Of a stretch of DNA of 64,000 nt, positions 52,285 through 60,705 are shown piece by piece. A program made the translations under genes and the position numbers. Every line of letters begins with the position of its first letter. Within the stretch, counting starts at the first letter, position 1. This DNA comes from Bin5 sp965221145 (GTDB lineage Bacteria > Chloroflexota > Anaerolineae > Caldilineales > Caldilineaceae): the NCBI GenBank assembly GCA_965221145.1, contig OZ244877.1:930001-994000 (forward strand), written 5' to 3'. The notes beneath the pieces were generated by a model. The model did not search any database and was not told the DNA's origin. It saw nothing but the letters and a program-made list of their open reading frames with translations.

Positions 52285-53202
52285 ATGTTCCCCAACTTCA
52301 GCCCCAGAGCTTTGGGCATTAACGTGCCATTCAGCCAAGCCGTGCAACTCGCCCAACGCTATGGCTATGGCGGCCTTGATGTGTCGATCGCAGAACTTCA
52401 GCAGATCGCGGCGAAACAGGGCAATGACGCAATCAGCGAGGAGATGGCGCGCGCCGGTTTGAAGTTCGGCGTCTGGAGTATGCCCGTTGCTTACCGGAGC
52501 AATGAGGATACCTGGAGCCGGGAGTTGGCTGAACTGCCCGCCCAGGCCGCGCTGGCCAAATCCCTGGGCGCAGATCGCACCTCCACCGTCATCTCGCCCG
52601 CAGATGATGAGCGCCCCTGGGACGAGAACTACCAGTTCCACCTGAGCCGTCTGCGCCCGATCGCTGAAATCTTGGCGGCGCACGGCATCCGCTTCGGCTT
52701 GGAATGGGTCGGCCCCAAGACCCAGCGCGACGCCAAGAGGTTTTCTTTCATCCACACGATGGAAGGCGCAATGCAGCTGGCCGCGGACCTCGGCGCCGGT
52801 CCCGCCTTTGAGCAGGCGGGAAGATTGAACAACAGAGGCCAGAGAGAGCCTTTTGCCCCTGGCCTGCTGGTCGATCTCTTTCACCTCTACACCAGCCACA
52901 CCGACGTGTCCGCGGTGCGCGGCCTGACCAACGCGCAGGTGGTGAATGTCCACGTCAACGATGCGATCGCCGGTCGCAGCGCGGATGAGCAGTTGGACGA
53001 CGAACGCACGCTGCCGGCTGAGACGGGCCTCACCGACGTGGGCGGTTTCTTGCAGGCGCTGGATGCGATTGGCTACGATGGTCCCGTTACGGTCGAGCCG
53101 TTCAGCCAGCGTATCCGCGCGCTCACCCCTGCCGACGCCGCGCAGGCCGTATCCGACTCCTTGGCGCGCTCCTGGCAACTGGCTGGCCTCACACGCGGCT
53201 GA
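52285..53202 (+). CDS. Sugar phosphate isomerase/epimerase-type TIM barrel with inserted loop
   Basis: 305-residue barrel. Begins FPNFSPRALGINVPFSQAV; metal candidates are Glu in FGLEWVGPK, Asp-His in LLVDLFHLYTSHTD, His in VNVHVNDA, and Glu in VTVEPFS. Between AADLGAG and APGLLVDLFH there is an extra PAFEQAGRLNNRGQREPF, not usual at that point in the family, encoded by two short palindromes at 52801-52820 and 52836-52865. The ATG at 52285 follows TCAGGAGAAG. It is 64 bases after the MFS gene, so probably the same transcript. Confidence 0.83.
   Translation: MFPNFSPRALGINVPFSQAVQLAQRYGYGGLDVSIAELQQIAAKQGNDAISEEMARAGLKFGVWSMPVAYRSNEDTWSRELAELPAQAALAKSLGADRTSTVISPADDERPWDENYQFHLSRLRPIAEILAAHGIRFGLEWVGPKTQRDAKRFSFIHTMEGAMQLAADLGAGPAFEQAGRLNNRGQREPFAPGLLVDLFHLYTSHTDVSAVRGLTNAQVVNVHVNDAIAGRSADEQLDDERTLPAETGLTDVGGFLQALDAIGYDGPVTVEPFSQRIRALTPADAAQAVSDSLARSWQLAGLTRG
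52801..52865. repeat. Paired short palindromes inside a TIM-barrel coding sequence
   Basis: CCCGCCT-ttgagc-AGGCGGG at 52801-52820 and AGGCCAG...CTGGCCT at 52836-52865. They coincide with a non-conserved loop, which suggests a repeat inserted in frame. Confidence 0.5.
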
Positions 53203-53399
53203 ACCGCCTGAACTTTGCGACCCCATGCGCGCTCCATGCAATGGAGACGACAGATGTCTGCCGCGCGCGGCAGGCGTCATAATTGCCAACTGAATCAACC
53301 ATATCACAATAAAGGATGCTTGTAGGGAATCCGTTCGGTCCTGTTTAGGATCGGAGTGACTTGGAAGCCCCCCTGGGATCACCGTCAACGGAGGAACAA

Positions 53400-54926
53400 A
53401 TGCTTGCGAAAGTGCAGAGTTGCGCGATTGTCGGCCTGGACGCCGAACAGATCGAAGTGGAAGTCGACATCACCAGCGGTCTGGAGCGGCTGACCGTCGT
53501 TGGCCTGCCCAATGCTGCTGTGCGGGAAAGCGGCGAACGCGTGCGGTCCGCAATCGCCAACAGCGGCTTTTTATTTCCCCAGCACCGCCTGACGGTCAAC
53601 CTCGCCCCGGCGCACCTGCGCAAAGAAGGCCCCGCCTATGATCTGCCTATCGCGCTCGGCATTATGGCCGCCACCCGCCAGGTGATGGCCGAACTGGATG
53701 ACGCGCTGGTCGTTGGCGAGTTGGGGCTGGATGGCTCAGTGCGCCCCGTCAACGGCGTGCTGTCGATGGCGGCAATGGCACAGCAGTGCGGCTATCGGAG
53801 TCTGTTCGTTCCCCAGGCCAACGCATCCGAGGCCGCGCTCGTCGAGGGCATCGACGTCTATCCGGTCGCTCATCTTAGCGGAATCGTCGGCCATCTGTGC
53901 GGACGCAAGGAGATCCCCCGCCAGGACGCGACCTCGTTCGGCGTCGACGAGGAAGTCGTCTACCCGGTCGATTTTCAGGATGTCCGCGGCCAGGAGCACG
54001 CCAAGCGAGCCTTCGAAATCGCCTGCGCCGGTAGTCACAATGTGCGCATAGTGGGGCCGCCCGGCAGCGGCAAGACCCTGATGGCACGCGCCCTGCCGTC
54101 GATTCTGCCCGCGGCGACCCTGGGCGAGTCCTTGGAGATCACCCGTATCTATTCGGTTGCAGGCGAACTGGACGGCGCCGGTCCGCTGATTCGCGCCCGC
54201 CCGTTCCGCGCCCCGCATCATACCATCAGCCATGCGGGCATGGTGGGGGGTGGACGTATGCCCCGCCCCGGCGAGATCAGCCTGGCCCACCGCGGCGTCC
54301 TCTTCCTCGACGAACTGCCGGAATTTGGAACCAAAAACCTGGAAACCCTGCGCCAACCGCTGGAGGACAAAGTTATCACCATCAGTCGCGCCTCCGGTAC
54401 GCTCACCTTCCCAGCCAATTTCATGTTTGTGGCCGCCATGAACCCCTGCCCCTGTGGTTATTTCGGCGATGAACGCAAGCAATGTACCTGCTCGATGATG
54501 ACGGTTCAACGCTACCAGGGCCGCATCAGCGGCCCGCTGCTGGACCGCATCGACATTCATGTGGACGTGGCGCGCGTGCCCTTCCAGAAGCTGTCCGGCC
54601 TTGAAGGCGGCGAACCCTCTGCCCACCTGCGTCAGCGGGTGGAACGGGCGCGCGCCCGCCAGCAGGCCCGCTTTGCGCAATTGGACAAAGCCAACATCGT
54701 CGTCAATGGGGATATGGGGCCGGCCGAGGTGCAGCGATACTGTGAGTTGAAGGAGACGGGCAAGAATCTGATGCAGGCTGCCGTGCGCCAGATGGATCTG
54801 AGCGCCCGCGCTTATCACCGTGTGCTCAAACTGGCCCTTACGATCGCCGACCTGGCCGGCGACGAGGAGATCGACACGCCGCACCTGGCCGAGGCGTTAC
54901 AGTATCGACCGCGGGCGTTGGTGTGA
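53400..54926 (+). CDS. comM: ComM-like (YifB) Mg-chelatase-related AAA ATPase
   Basis: 508-residue protein of the YifB/ComM family. The N-terminal ChlI-like domain starts MLAKVQSCAIVGLDAEQIEVEVDI split at the conserved VGL; Walker A is GPPGSGKTLMARALPSIL (about residues 220-236), Walker B GVLFLDELPEF, sensor FVAAMNPCPCGYFGDERKQCTCS with the family Cys motif, and a C-terminal helical domain ends RPRALV. ComM is a branch-migrating helicase aiding integration of DNA in natural transformation in Proteobacteria. Start ATG at 53400 after GGAGGAACAA; upstream frame ignored. Confidence 0.92.
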   Translation: MLAKVQSCAIVGLDAEQIEVEVDITSGLERLTVVGLPNAAVRESGERVRSAIANSGFLFPQHRLTVNLAPAHLRKEGPAYDLPIALGIMAATRQVMAELDDALVVGELGLDGSVRPVNGVLSMAAMAQQCGYRSLFVPQANASEAALVEGIDVYPVAHLSGIVGHLCGRKEIPRQDATSFGVDEEVVYPVDFQDVRGQEHAKRAFEIACAGSHNVRIVGPPGSGKTLMARALPSILPAATLGESLEITRIYSVAGELDGAGPLIRARPFRAPHHTISHAGMVGGGRMPRPGEISLAHRGVLFLDELPEFGTKNLETLRQPLEDKVITISRASGTLTFPANFMFVAAMNPCPCGYFGDERKQCTCSMMTVQRYQGRISGPLLDRIDIHVDVARVPFQKLSGLEGGEPSAHLRQRVERARARQQARFAQLDKANIVVNGDMGPAEVQRYCELKETGKNLMQAAVRQMDLSARAYHRVLKLALTIADLAGDEEIDTPHLAEALQYRPRALV

Positions 54927-54930
54927 CGAC

Positions 54931-54952
54931 ATTGCGTACAGCGTATTGCGTA
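54931..54952. repeat. Decayed seven-base repeat (ATTGCGT type)
   Basis: ATTGCGTACAGCGTATTGCG directly after the ComM stop; same type as the repeats at 14.4 and 22.6 kb. Confidence 0.5.
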
Positions 54953-54958
54953 AGAGAA

Positions 54959-55117
54959 ATGAAGAATAAGACGTGTTTGCGGTCCGTAGTGATATTTCTT
55001 GTTTTTATTGCACTACTCTCTCTAGTTGTGCCGGAAGTGGTACTTGCCTCTTGGGAATTGGCTCGCGCCATGTGGAGTTTGCCCTTATTTTTGTTGATTT
55101 TGGGGGTGAACAAATGA
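54959..55117 (+). CDS. Possible small membrane protein
   Basis: 52-residue open frame beginning KNKTCLRSVVIFLVFIALL, with two hydrophobic segments. The ATG at 54959 is 32 bases after ComM. Base use is AT-rich and the upstream context is a repeat, so the evidence is weak. Confidence 0.3.
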   Translation: MKNKTCLRSVVIFLVFIALLSLVVPEVVLASWELARAMWSLPLFLLILGVNK

Positions 55118-55176
55118 TTAAGCAGCAGTCGGGAATCCACGCCTGCTATGAGACAGAACCGGCGCGCAATGTGGAT

Positions 55177-55206
55177 TTGACGCAGCCCGCGAGGTTGTGG
55201 TATACA
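55177..55206 (+). promoter_or_regulatory. Promoter of the first tandem binding-protein gene
   Basis: TTGACG at 55177-55182 and TATACA at 55201-55206 with an 18-base spacer. The equivalent site before the second gene is TTGGCG/TATAGA at 57401-57428, in the same relative position, which supports function. Confidence 0.6.
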
Positions 55207-55212
55207 AAACGT

Positions 55213-55520
55213 AGTCTAATCGTAGAGGCTGCGTATCCTATACGTTGATCCATCCTGGATTATTTGATTGCCGACCGTCGCGAAGCTGGGACGTCTGGCA
55301 ACCACATCTATTCTCGCCTCGACGACATTCATGGCGGTTAGAATCCCATTCCACAGGGGTTCGTCCTTGCTACGCCAATCCTGAAGTCCACTGCCCGTCT
55401 CTATCGGTCGCGATAGCAGACCCCGCTAAAGCGCCCACAGGCGACGTGTTTGGATTTATTCACCCGGCTCGCGCCCACATTACAGGGCGCCGCGCATCAA
55501 TGACAAGGAGAGTTGAAACA
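55213..55520 (+). ncRNA. Conserved leader region before the first tandem binding-protein gene
   Basis: About 308 bases between the promoter and the start codon. It shares blocks with the leader at 57435-57738: AATCGTAGAGGCTGC, GATCC..TCC.GGAT, TTCGTCCTTG.TACGCC, GCGATAGCA, CGCTAAAGCGCC, and GCGACGTGTTTGGATT. Possible stems: GATCC/GGAT near 55252, GCG-TAGC/GCTA-CGC near 55410-55435. It may be a regulatory leader RNA; the alternative is leftover duplicated DNA. Confidence 0.4.
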
Positions 55521-57248
55521 ATGACGATCACAAGGAAGTCTGTTGGATTTGCCGTCTCCCTGATCCTGCTGATCTGGTTGCTCGCAGCCTGCGCCGCGCC
55601 GGCCGCGACAGAACCGGCAGAGATGGAAAAGGAAGAGATGCAGGAAGAAACGGCGGCAGAGCCTGTTGAGCCTTGGTATGATGAGGAAGACGTGGACAGC
55701 ACGCGCATACACGTCTGCACCGATTCACCGCCCGCGTATGGCGGCGAGGTCGTCATGGCCGGCGGCGCCGGCGCCATGACGGGGGGCAACTGGTTCACCT
55801 TCAGCGCGCGGGATGACTATATCTGGAACCAGTTGATCGACCGCGACACCGATGCGGTCTCGATCCATCCCGACGTCGCCACGAGTTGGGAGGTCTCCGA
55901 CGACGGCCTCACCTACACCTTCCACCTGCGCGATGATGTGCGCTTCCACGATGGCGAGCCGCTGACCGCCGAGGACGTGAAGTTCTCGCTGGAGATGTTC
56001 TTCCACCCCGATACCGGCGCTTCGCATGGACGAACCTCTGGGCTGGACCAACTGGAGGGCGCCGCGGCCTTTGAGAGTGGCGAGGCGGATGAGATCTCCG
56101 GCATCAAGGTGCTTGACGACTATACCGTAGAGTTGAACCTGTCGAAGCCGCGCAGCAGCGTTCTCAGCAACATGGCCGCCTTCAATATCTGGCCGAAGCA
56201 TCTGCTTGAGGGCATCCCCTTCTCTGACCTGGAGAATTCCGAATATGGCGTGCGCAATCCGGTCGGTTCCGGGCCTTTCACTATGGGTGATTTCGAGCCG
56301 GATCAGTTCTATATTCTGGAAGCCAACGAGGACTACTACGACGGTCGTCCCTACCTTGACCGCATCATCTTCCGCCTTGGTCTGCGCGGCGCAACCGCCT
56401 TTGCCGCGCTCGAGAACGGTGAAATTCACATGGCTGGTCGCGTAACCGCGGTGGAATACGAGCGCTACAAGGACGACCCCAATATCGTCCTGCTCGGCGG
56501 TCAGCTCGGCGGTGGTATGACCGCCTTTGCCAACCAAAACCGGCCCTTATGGCAGGACGCGCGCGTACGCCAGGCTCTTCTGTACGCGCTCGACCGCGAG
56601 GCGATGGCCGAAGCCTATTACGGCGAGTTGGCTGAGGTCCTCCATTTGCGGCTGACGAATCCCGAATTCGTAAGTCCCAATATCACCAAGTACGACTACG
56701 ACCCGGAAAAGGCGCGCGATCTGCTGGCCGAGGCCGGCTGGGATTCGGAGCAGGAGGTCAGCTTCGTCACCTACTACCAGGATGACCAGAACAAGCGCAT
56801 CCACGCCGCCATGCAGCAGTATTGGAACGACGTCGGCATCAAGGTCGATCTTGTCTACCTGGACGGCCCCGCCTGGGTCGCCCGCGTCTATGACAACGAT
56901 GAATTCGACCTCTCCTACGGCTGCTGCGGCTGGTTTAATCCCGATCAGTTGCGCCTCTCACTGGGCTGCGACCGCAGTTGGCCCTCGGGCCGCAACGTAG
57001 GCCACTACTGCAACGAGGAGTTTGACGCGTTGTCTGAAGCCGCCATGTCCGAACCGGATGCGGAAAAGCGCAAGGAGATGCTCTACCGGGCCACCGAGAT
57101 CATCACCGCAGAGGCGGGCGAGATTCCCGTCTTCTGGCCGACACGCTACTCCGCCTTCAGCGCAGACGTTTGCAACAACGTTTATCGCCAGTTGGACGAG
57201 CCGTTTGCCGAGCGCTACCCGGCCAAATGGTATCTGGCCGGAGAGTGA
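55521..57248 (+). CDS. Dipeptide-type ABC solute-binding lipoprotein (tandem copy 1)
   Basis: 575-residue family-5 binding protein. Signal with lipobox LLAACAAPAATEPAEMEKEE, then an acidic Glu/Met/Pro linker, a start of the mature domain at RIHVCTDSPPAYGG, the hallmark TYTFHLRDDVRFHDGEPLTAEDV and a late GCCGWFNPDQLRLSLGCDRSWPSGRNVGHYC split in two, with several Cys that could form disulfides. The ATG at 55521 follows AAGGAG (55505-55510). It is nearly identical to its paralogue at 57739 in the last third. The ligand is probably a glycoside or sugar acid (inference). Confidence 0.9.
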   Translation: MTITRKSVGFAVSLILLIWLLAACAAPAATEPAEMEKEEMQEETAAEPVEPWYDEEDVDSTRIHVCTDSPPAYGGEVVMAGGAGAMTGGNWFTFSARDDYIWNQLIDRDTDAVSIHPDVATSWEVSDDGLTYTFHLRDDVRFHDGEPLTAEDVKFSLEMFFHPDTGASHGRTSGLDQLEGAAAFESGEADEISGIKVLDDYTVELNLSKPRSSVLSNMAAFNIWPKHLLEGIPFSDLENSEYGVRNPVGSGPFTMGDFEPDQFYILEANEDYYDGRPYLDRIIFRLGLRGATAFAALENGEIHMAGRVTAVEYERYKDDPNIVLLGGQLGGGMTAFANQNRPLWQDARVRQALLYALDREAMAEAYYGELAEVLHLRLTNPEFVSPNITKYDYDPEKARDLLAEAGWDSEQEVSFVTYYQDDQNKRIHAAMQQYWNDVGIKVDLVYLDGPAWVARVYDNDEFDLSYGCCGWFNPDQLRLSLGCDRSWPSGRNVGHYCNEEFDALSEAAMSEPDAEKRKEMLYRATEIITAEAGEIPVFWPTRYSAFSADVCNNVYRQLDEPFAERYPAKWYLAGE

Positions 57249-57265
57249 TAACGAGTAAGGAGTGA

Positions 57266-57312
57266 AGATCAAGGAGTGAGGAGGCAGAGCGCCTTTCTCA
57301 CTCCTTGATCCT
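57266..57312 (+). terminator. Terminator-like hairpin made of GGAGTGA-type repeats
   Basis: AGATCAAGGAGTGAG pairs with CTCACTCCTTGATC (one mismatch allowed) around a 17-base loop, and CTTTTC follows. It is 18 bases after the first binding-protein stop and would separate it from the second copy. Confidence 0.6.
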
Positions 57313-57400
57313 TTTCGCATACTCTTGGGATTGCGGATGAAGCGCGCTACGTTTTGCGCCGCATCGTCGAGATGCTGACCGCCCTGAGTCTGGAATGGAC

Positions 57401-57428
57401 TTGGCGCAACCTGAAAGTGTGGTATAGA
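57401..57428 (+). promoter_or_regulatory. Promoter of the second tandem binding-protein gene
   Basis: TTGGCG at 57401-57406 and TATAGA at 57423-57428 with a 16-base spacer; matches the promoter of the first copy in relative position. Confidence 0.55.
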
Positions 57429-57434
57429 TAACGT

Positions 57435-57738
57435 ATCAAATCGTAGAGGCTGCCTTTTTTGCGCATCGATCCCTCCCGGATCATGCTGTTTGCGCCTCGA
57501 TAACAAGCATGGCGTCTCGTATTCTTTTCCACCGTGATTCGTCCTTGTTACGCCGATTCGCGTTTCGGCCCTCGTGGGCCGGGACGCCCGGGAGCAATAT
57601 CCTGAAGTCAACTGTCCATCACCTTCGACCGCGATAGCACCCCTCGCTAAAGCGCCTACTTGCGACGTGTTTGGATTCATGCATCCGGCTCGCGCTCATA
57701 TCACTGGGCCCATCGCAACAATGAAAGGGGGTAGAACA
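57435..57738 (+). ncRNA. Conserved leader region before the second tandem binding-protein gene
   Basis: About 304 bases. It shares blocks of identity with the leader at 55213-55520 separated by diverged stretches, and contains an inserted GC-rich palindromic stretch (CCTCGTGGGCCGGGACGCCC) near 57570-57590. The hairpin GATCC-ctccc-GGATC has a changed base pair in the other copy (ATCCA/TGGAT). Confidence 0.4.
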
Positions 57739-59466
57739 ATGTCTGGCACAAGGAAGCACGTTGGAATCGCTATCTTCCTCATCCTGCTGGTCGGGCTGCT
57801 CGCAGCCTGCGCCGCGCCGGCCGCGACTGAACCGGCCGAGATGGAGATGGAGCAGATGGAAGAGGAGACGGCCGCGGAACCCACAGAGCCTTGGTATGAT
57901 CCGGCTGACGTCGGCAGCAGCACGATTAACGTCTGCCCCGATTCACCGCCCGCGTATGGCGGCGAGGTCATCATCGCAGGCGGCGCCGGCGCCATGACCG
58001 GCAGCAACTGGTTTATCTTTTCCGCGGCCGACCCTTACATTTGGAACCAGTTGCTCGACCGCGACACCGATGCGGTCACGATCCATCCCGACCTGGCCAC
58101 GAGTTGGGAGGTCTCCGACGACGGCCTCACCTACACCTTCCACCTGCGCGATGATGTGCGCTTCCACGATGGTGAGCCACTGACCGCCGAGGATGTCAAG
58201 TACTCGCTGGAGATGTACTTCCACCCGGATACAGGCGCCTCCCACGGTCGTACCTCGGGGCTGGATCAGTTCGTCGGCGCCGCGGCCTTTGAAAATGGCG
58301 AGGCGGATGAGATCTCCGGCATCAAGGCGCTTGACGACTATACCGTAGAGCTGAACCTGGTGCGGGCGCGCAGCAGCGTCCTCAACAATATGGCCTCCTT
58401 CAACATCTGGCCGAAACATCTGTTGGAAGGCATCCCCTTCGCCGAACTGGGCGATACCGAATATGGCGTCCGCAATCCGGTCGGTTCCGGCCCCTTCATC
58501 ATGGGTGATTTCGAGCCGGATCAGTTCTATATCCTGGAAGCCAACGAGGACTACTACGCTGGCCGCCCCTACCTGGACCGCATCATCTTCCGCATCGGTC
58601 TGACCGGCGCGACTGCCTTTGCCGCGCTTGAAAATGGCGAGATTCACATGGCCGGCCGTGTCACCGCAGTCGAATATGAGCGCTACAAGGACGATCCCGA
58701 TATCGTCCTGCTGGGCGGTCTGCTCGGCGGCGGCATGACCGTCTGGGTCAACCAGAACAAACCCTTGTGGCAGGACGCGCGTGTGCGGCAGGCTCTCCTG
58801 CACGCGCTCGATCGCGAAGCCATGGCCGAAGCCTATTACGGCGAGTTGGCTGAGGTCCTCCATTTGCGGCTGACGAATCCCGAATTCGTAAGTCCCAATA
58901 TCACCAAGTACGATTACGACCCGGACAAGGCGCGCGATCTGCTGGCCGAGGCCGGCTGGGATTCGGAGCAGGAGGTCAGCTTCGTCACCTACTACCAGGA
59001 TGACCAGAACAAGCGCATCCACGCCGCCATGCAGCAGTATTGGAACGACGTCGGCATCAAGGTCGATCTTGTCTACCTGGACGGCCCCGCCTGGGTCGCC
59101 CGCGTCTATGACAACGATGAATTCGATCTCTCCTACGGCTGCTGCGGCTGGTTCAATCCCGATCAGTTGCGCCTCTCCCTGGGCTGCGACCGCAGTTGGC
59201 CGTCGGGCCGCAACGTAGGCCACTACTGCAACGAGGAGTTTGACGCGTTGTCCGAAGGCGCCATGTCCGAACCGGATGCGGCGAAGCGCAAGGAGATGCT
59301 CTACCGGGCCACCGAGATCATCACCGCAGAGGCGGGCGAGATCCCCGTCTTCTGGCCGACACGCTACTTCGCCTTCAGCGCCGACGTATGCAACAACACC
59401 TGGCGGCAACTGGATAACCCCTATGCCGATCGCTACCCGGACAAGTGGTATCTGGCCGGAGAGTAA
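57739..59466 (+). CDS. Dipeptide-type ABC solute-binding lipoprotein (tandem copy 2)
   Basis: 575-residue paralogue, the same length as copy 1. Signal and lipobox LLAACAAPAATEPAEMEMEQ, mature start INVCPDSPPAYGGEV, hallmark TYTFHLRDDVRFHDGEPLTAEDV. It shares with copy 1 a nearly identical last third (GELAEVLHLRLTNPEFVSPN, EVSFVTYYQDDQNKRIHAAM). The ATG at 57739 follows AAAGGGGG with about eight-base spacing. It is followed 84 bases later by the permease genes, which probably serve both proteins. Confidence 0.9.
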   Translation: MSGTRKHVGIAIFLILLVGLLAACAAPAATEPAEMEMEQMEEETAAEPTEPWYDPADVGSSTINVCPDSPPAYGGEVIIAGGAGAMTGSNWFIFSAADPYIWNQLLDRDTDAVTIHPDLATSWEVSDDGLTYTFHLRDDVRFHDGEPLTAEDVKYSLEMYFHPDTGASHGRTSGLDQFVGAAAFENGEADEISGIKALDDYTVELNLVRARSSVLNNMASFNIWPKHLLEGIPFAELGDTEYGVRNPVGSGPFIMGDFEPDQFYILEANEDYYAGRPYLDRIIFRIGLTGATAFAALENGEIHMAGRVTAVEYERYKDDPDIVLLGGLLGGGMTVWVNQNKPLWQDARVRQALLHALDREAMAEAYYGELAEVLHLRLTNPEFVSPNITKYDYDPDKARDLLAEAGWDSEQEVSFVTYYQDDQNKRIHAAMQQYWNDVGIKVDLVYLDGPAWVARVYDNDEFDLSYGCCGWFNPDQLRLSLGCDRSWPSGRNVGHYCNEEFDALSEGAMSEPDAAKRKEMLYRATEIITAEAGEIPVFWPTRYFAFSADVCNNTWRQLDNPYADRYPDKWYLAGE

Positions 59467-59474
59467 GAATAACC

Positions 59475-59497
59475 GTGGTTAGTGGATAGTGGTTAGC
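59475..59497. repeat. Decayed seven-base repeat (GTGGTTA type)
   Basis: GTGGTTAGTGGATAGTGGTT AGC, directly after the second binding-protein gene. Confidence 0.5.
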
Positions 59498-59550
59498 AGC
59501 CCCGTTATTCACTGACCCCCATCTAACATTCGCGAGCCTCAAATCTGCCG

Positions 59551-60534
59551 ATGAACCGTTACCTTCTTCGCCGAATTGTCCAGATGCTGCCCGTACTGTT
59601 CGGCATCACAATTATCACCTTCACCTTTACCGAATTGGCCCCGGGCGACGCCGTATCGGCGATGATCCTTATGGATTTCGAATCGGGAGCCGGCGGGGAC
59701 GAAGGCTCGAACGCAGACGCGCTGCGCAAGAAGTACGGACTGGATAAACCCGCGCCCGTCCGCTATCTCCAATGGATGGGCGGCCTCCTGAAAGGGAATC
59801 TGGGCGTGCGTATCCGCAGCAAAATTCCGGTTGCTGAAGAGATCGGGAAGCGCCTGCCCGCAACACTCCGCCTGATGGTGGCGGCCATGGTGATTTCCGT
59901 TATATTGGGCATCCCCCTGGGCATCTATTCGGCGTTGAAACAGTACACGACATCCGACTACATACTAACGTTTCTGACATTCATCGGCATCTCCATTCCT
60001 GGATTCTTTGCCGCGATTGGCGCGATCTATTTCTTCTCGCTGAAGTTGGGATGGCTGCCGACCAGCGGCTACACGACAATCGCCAGAGATTTCGGCTTCT
60101 GGGGAACGATTCTGGATCGTCTCAAATATCTGGCGCTGCCAGCCACCGTGTTGGGCCTGGAGACGACCGCCGGGATTATGCGCTATACTCGCTCCAGCGT
60201 TCTCGAGGTGGTGCGTCTGGACTATATCACCGTCGCCCGCAGCAAAGGCTTGAGCGAGAAGGTCGTGATCATTCGTCATACCTTGCGCAATGCCCTGCTG
60301 CCGGTGATCACCATTATCGGCCTGCGCCTCCCCAGCCTCTTCGGCGGCGCAATCATTATCGAGACCATCTTCAACTGGCCCGGAATGGGCATCCTCTACC
60401 TGGACGGGGTTGCAACGCGAGACTATCCTCTGATTATGGGCATGGTCCTCGTTTCGGCTCTTACCATTGTTGCGAGCAACCTCATTACTGACCTGACCTA
60501 CGGGAGTATCGATCCCCGTATCCGCTATGAGTGA
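59551..60534 (+). CDS. Dipeptide-type ABC permease (DppB-like)
   Basis: 327-residue permease with six membrane segments. Start NRYLLRRIVQMLPVLFGI and the cytoplasmic ITFTFTELAPGDAVSAMIL; a cytoplasmic segment GLDKPAPVRYLQWMGGLLKG; coupling loop YITVARSKGLSEKVVIIRHT. The permeases at 23803 and 24772 are clearly different relatives. ATG at 59551; the preceding ATT-rich context gives no clear ribosome site. Together with the gene at 60706 it forms a transmembrane pair without its own ATPases in this window. Confidence 0.9.
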   Translation: MNRYLLRRIVQMLPVLFGITIITFTFTELAPGDAVSAMILMDFESGAGGDEGSNADALRKKYGLDKPAPVRYLQWMGGLLKGNLGVRIRSKIPVAEEIGKRLPATLRLMVAAMVISVILGIPLGIYSALKQYTTSDYILTFLTFIGISIPGFFAAIGAIYFFSLKLGWLPTSGYTTIARDFGFWGTILDRLKYLALPATVLGLETTAGIMRYTRSSVLEVVRLDYITVARSKGLSEKVVIIRHTLRNALLPVITIIGLRLPSLFGGAIIIETIFNWPGMGILYLDGVATRDYPLIMGMVLVSALTIVASNLITDLTYGSIDPRIRYE

Positions 60535-60705
60535 CGAATCTGCATCTCTCAATAGTCAGTTCTTGAGTTCCAGGAAAATCATAACGATTGAGTCGTGCGC
60601 AGATTCTCAAATCGCGAAACGATCCATGCGTGTTGAAGAGAAAGCCGAGGAGTTCTTTTGGAGCGACAGCGCTTTGATCCGAAGAGCCGCGGAGACGCGG
60701 AAGCA

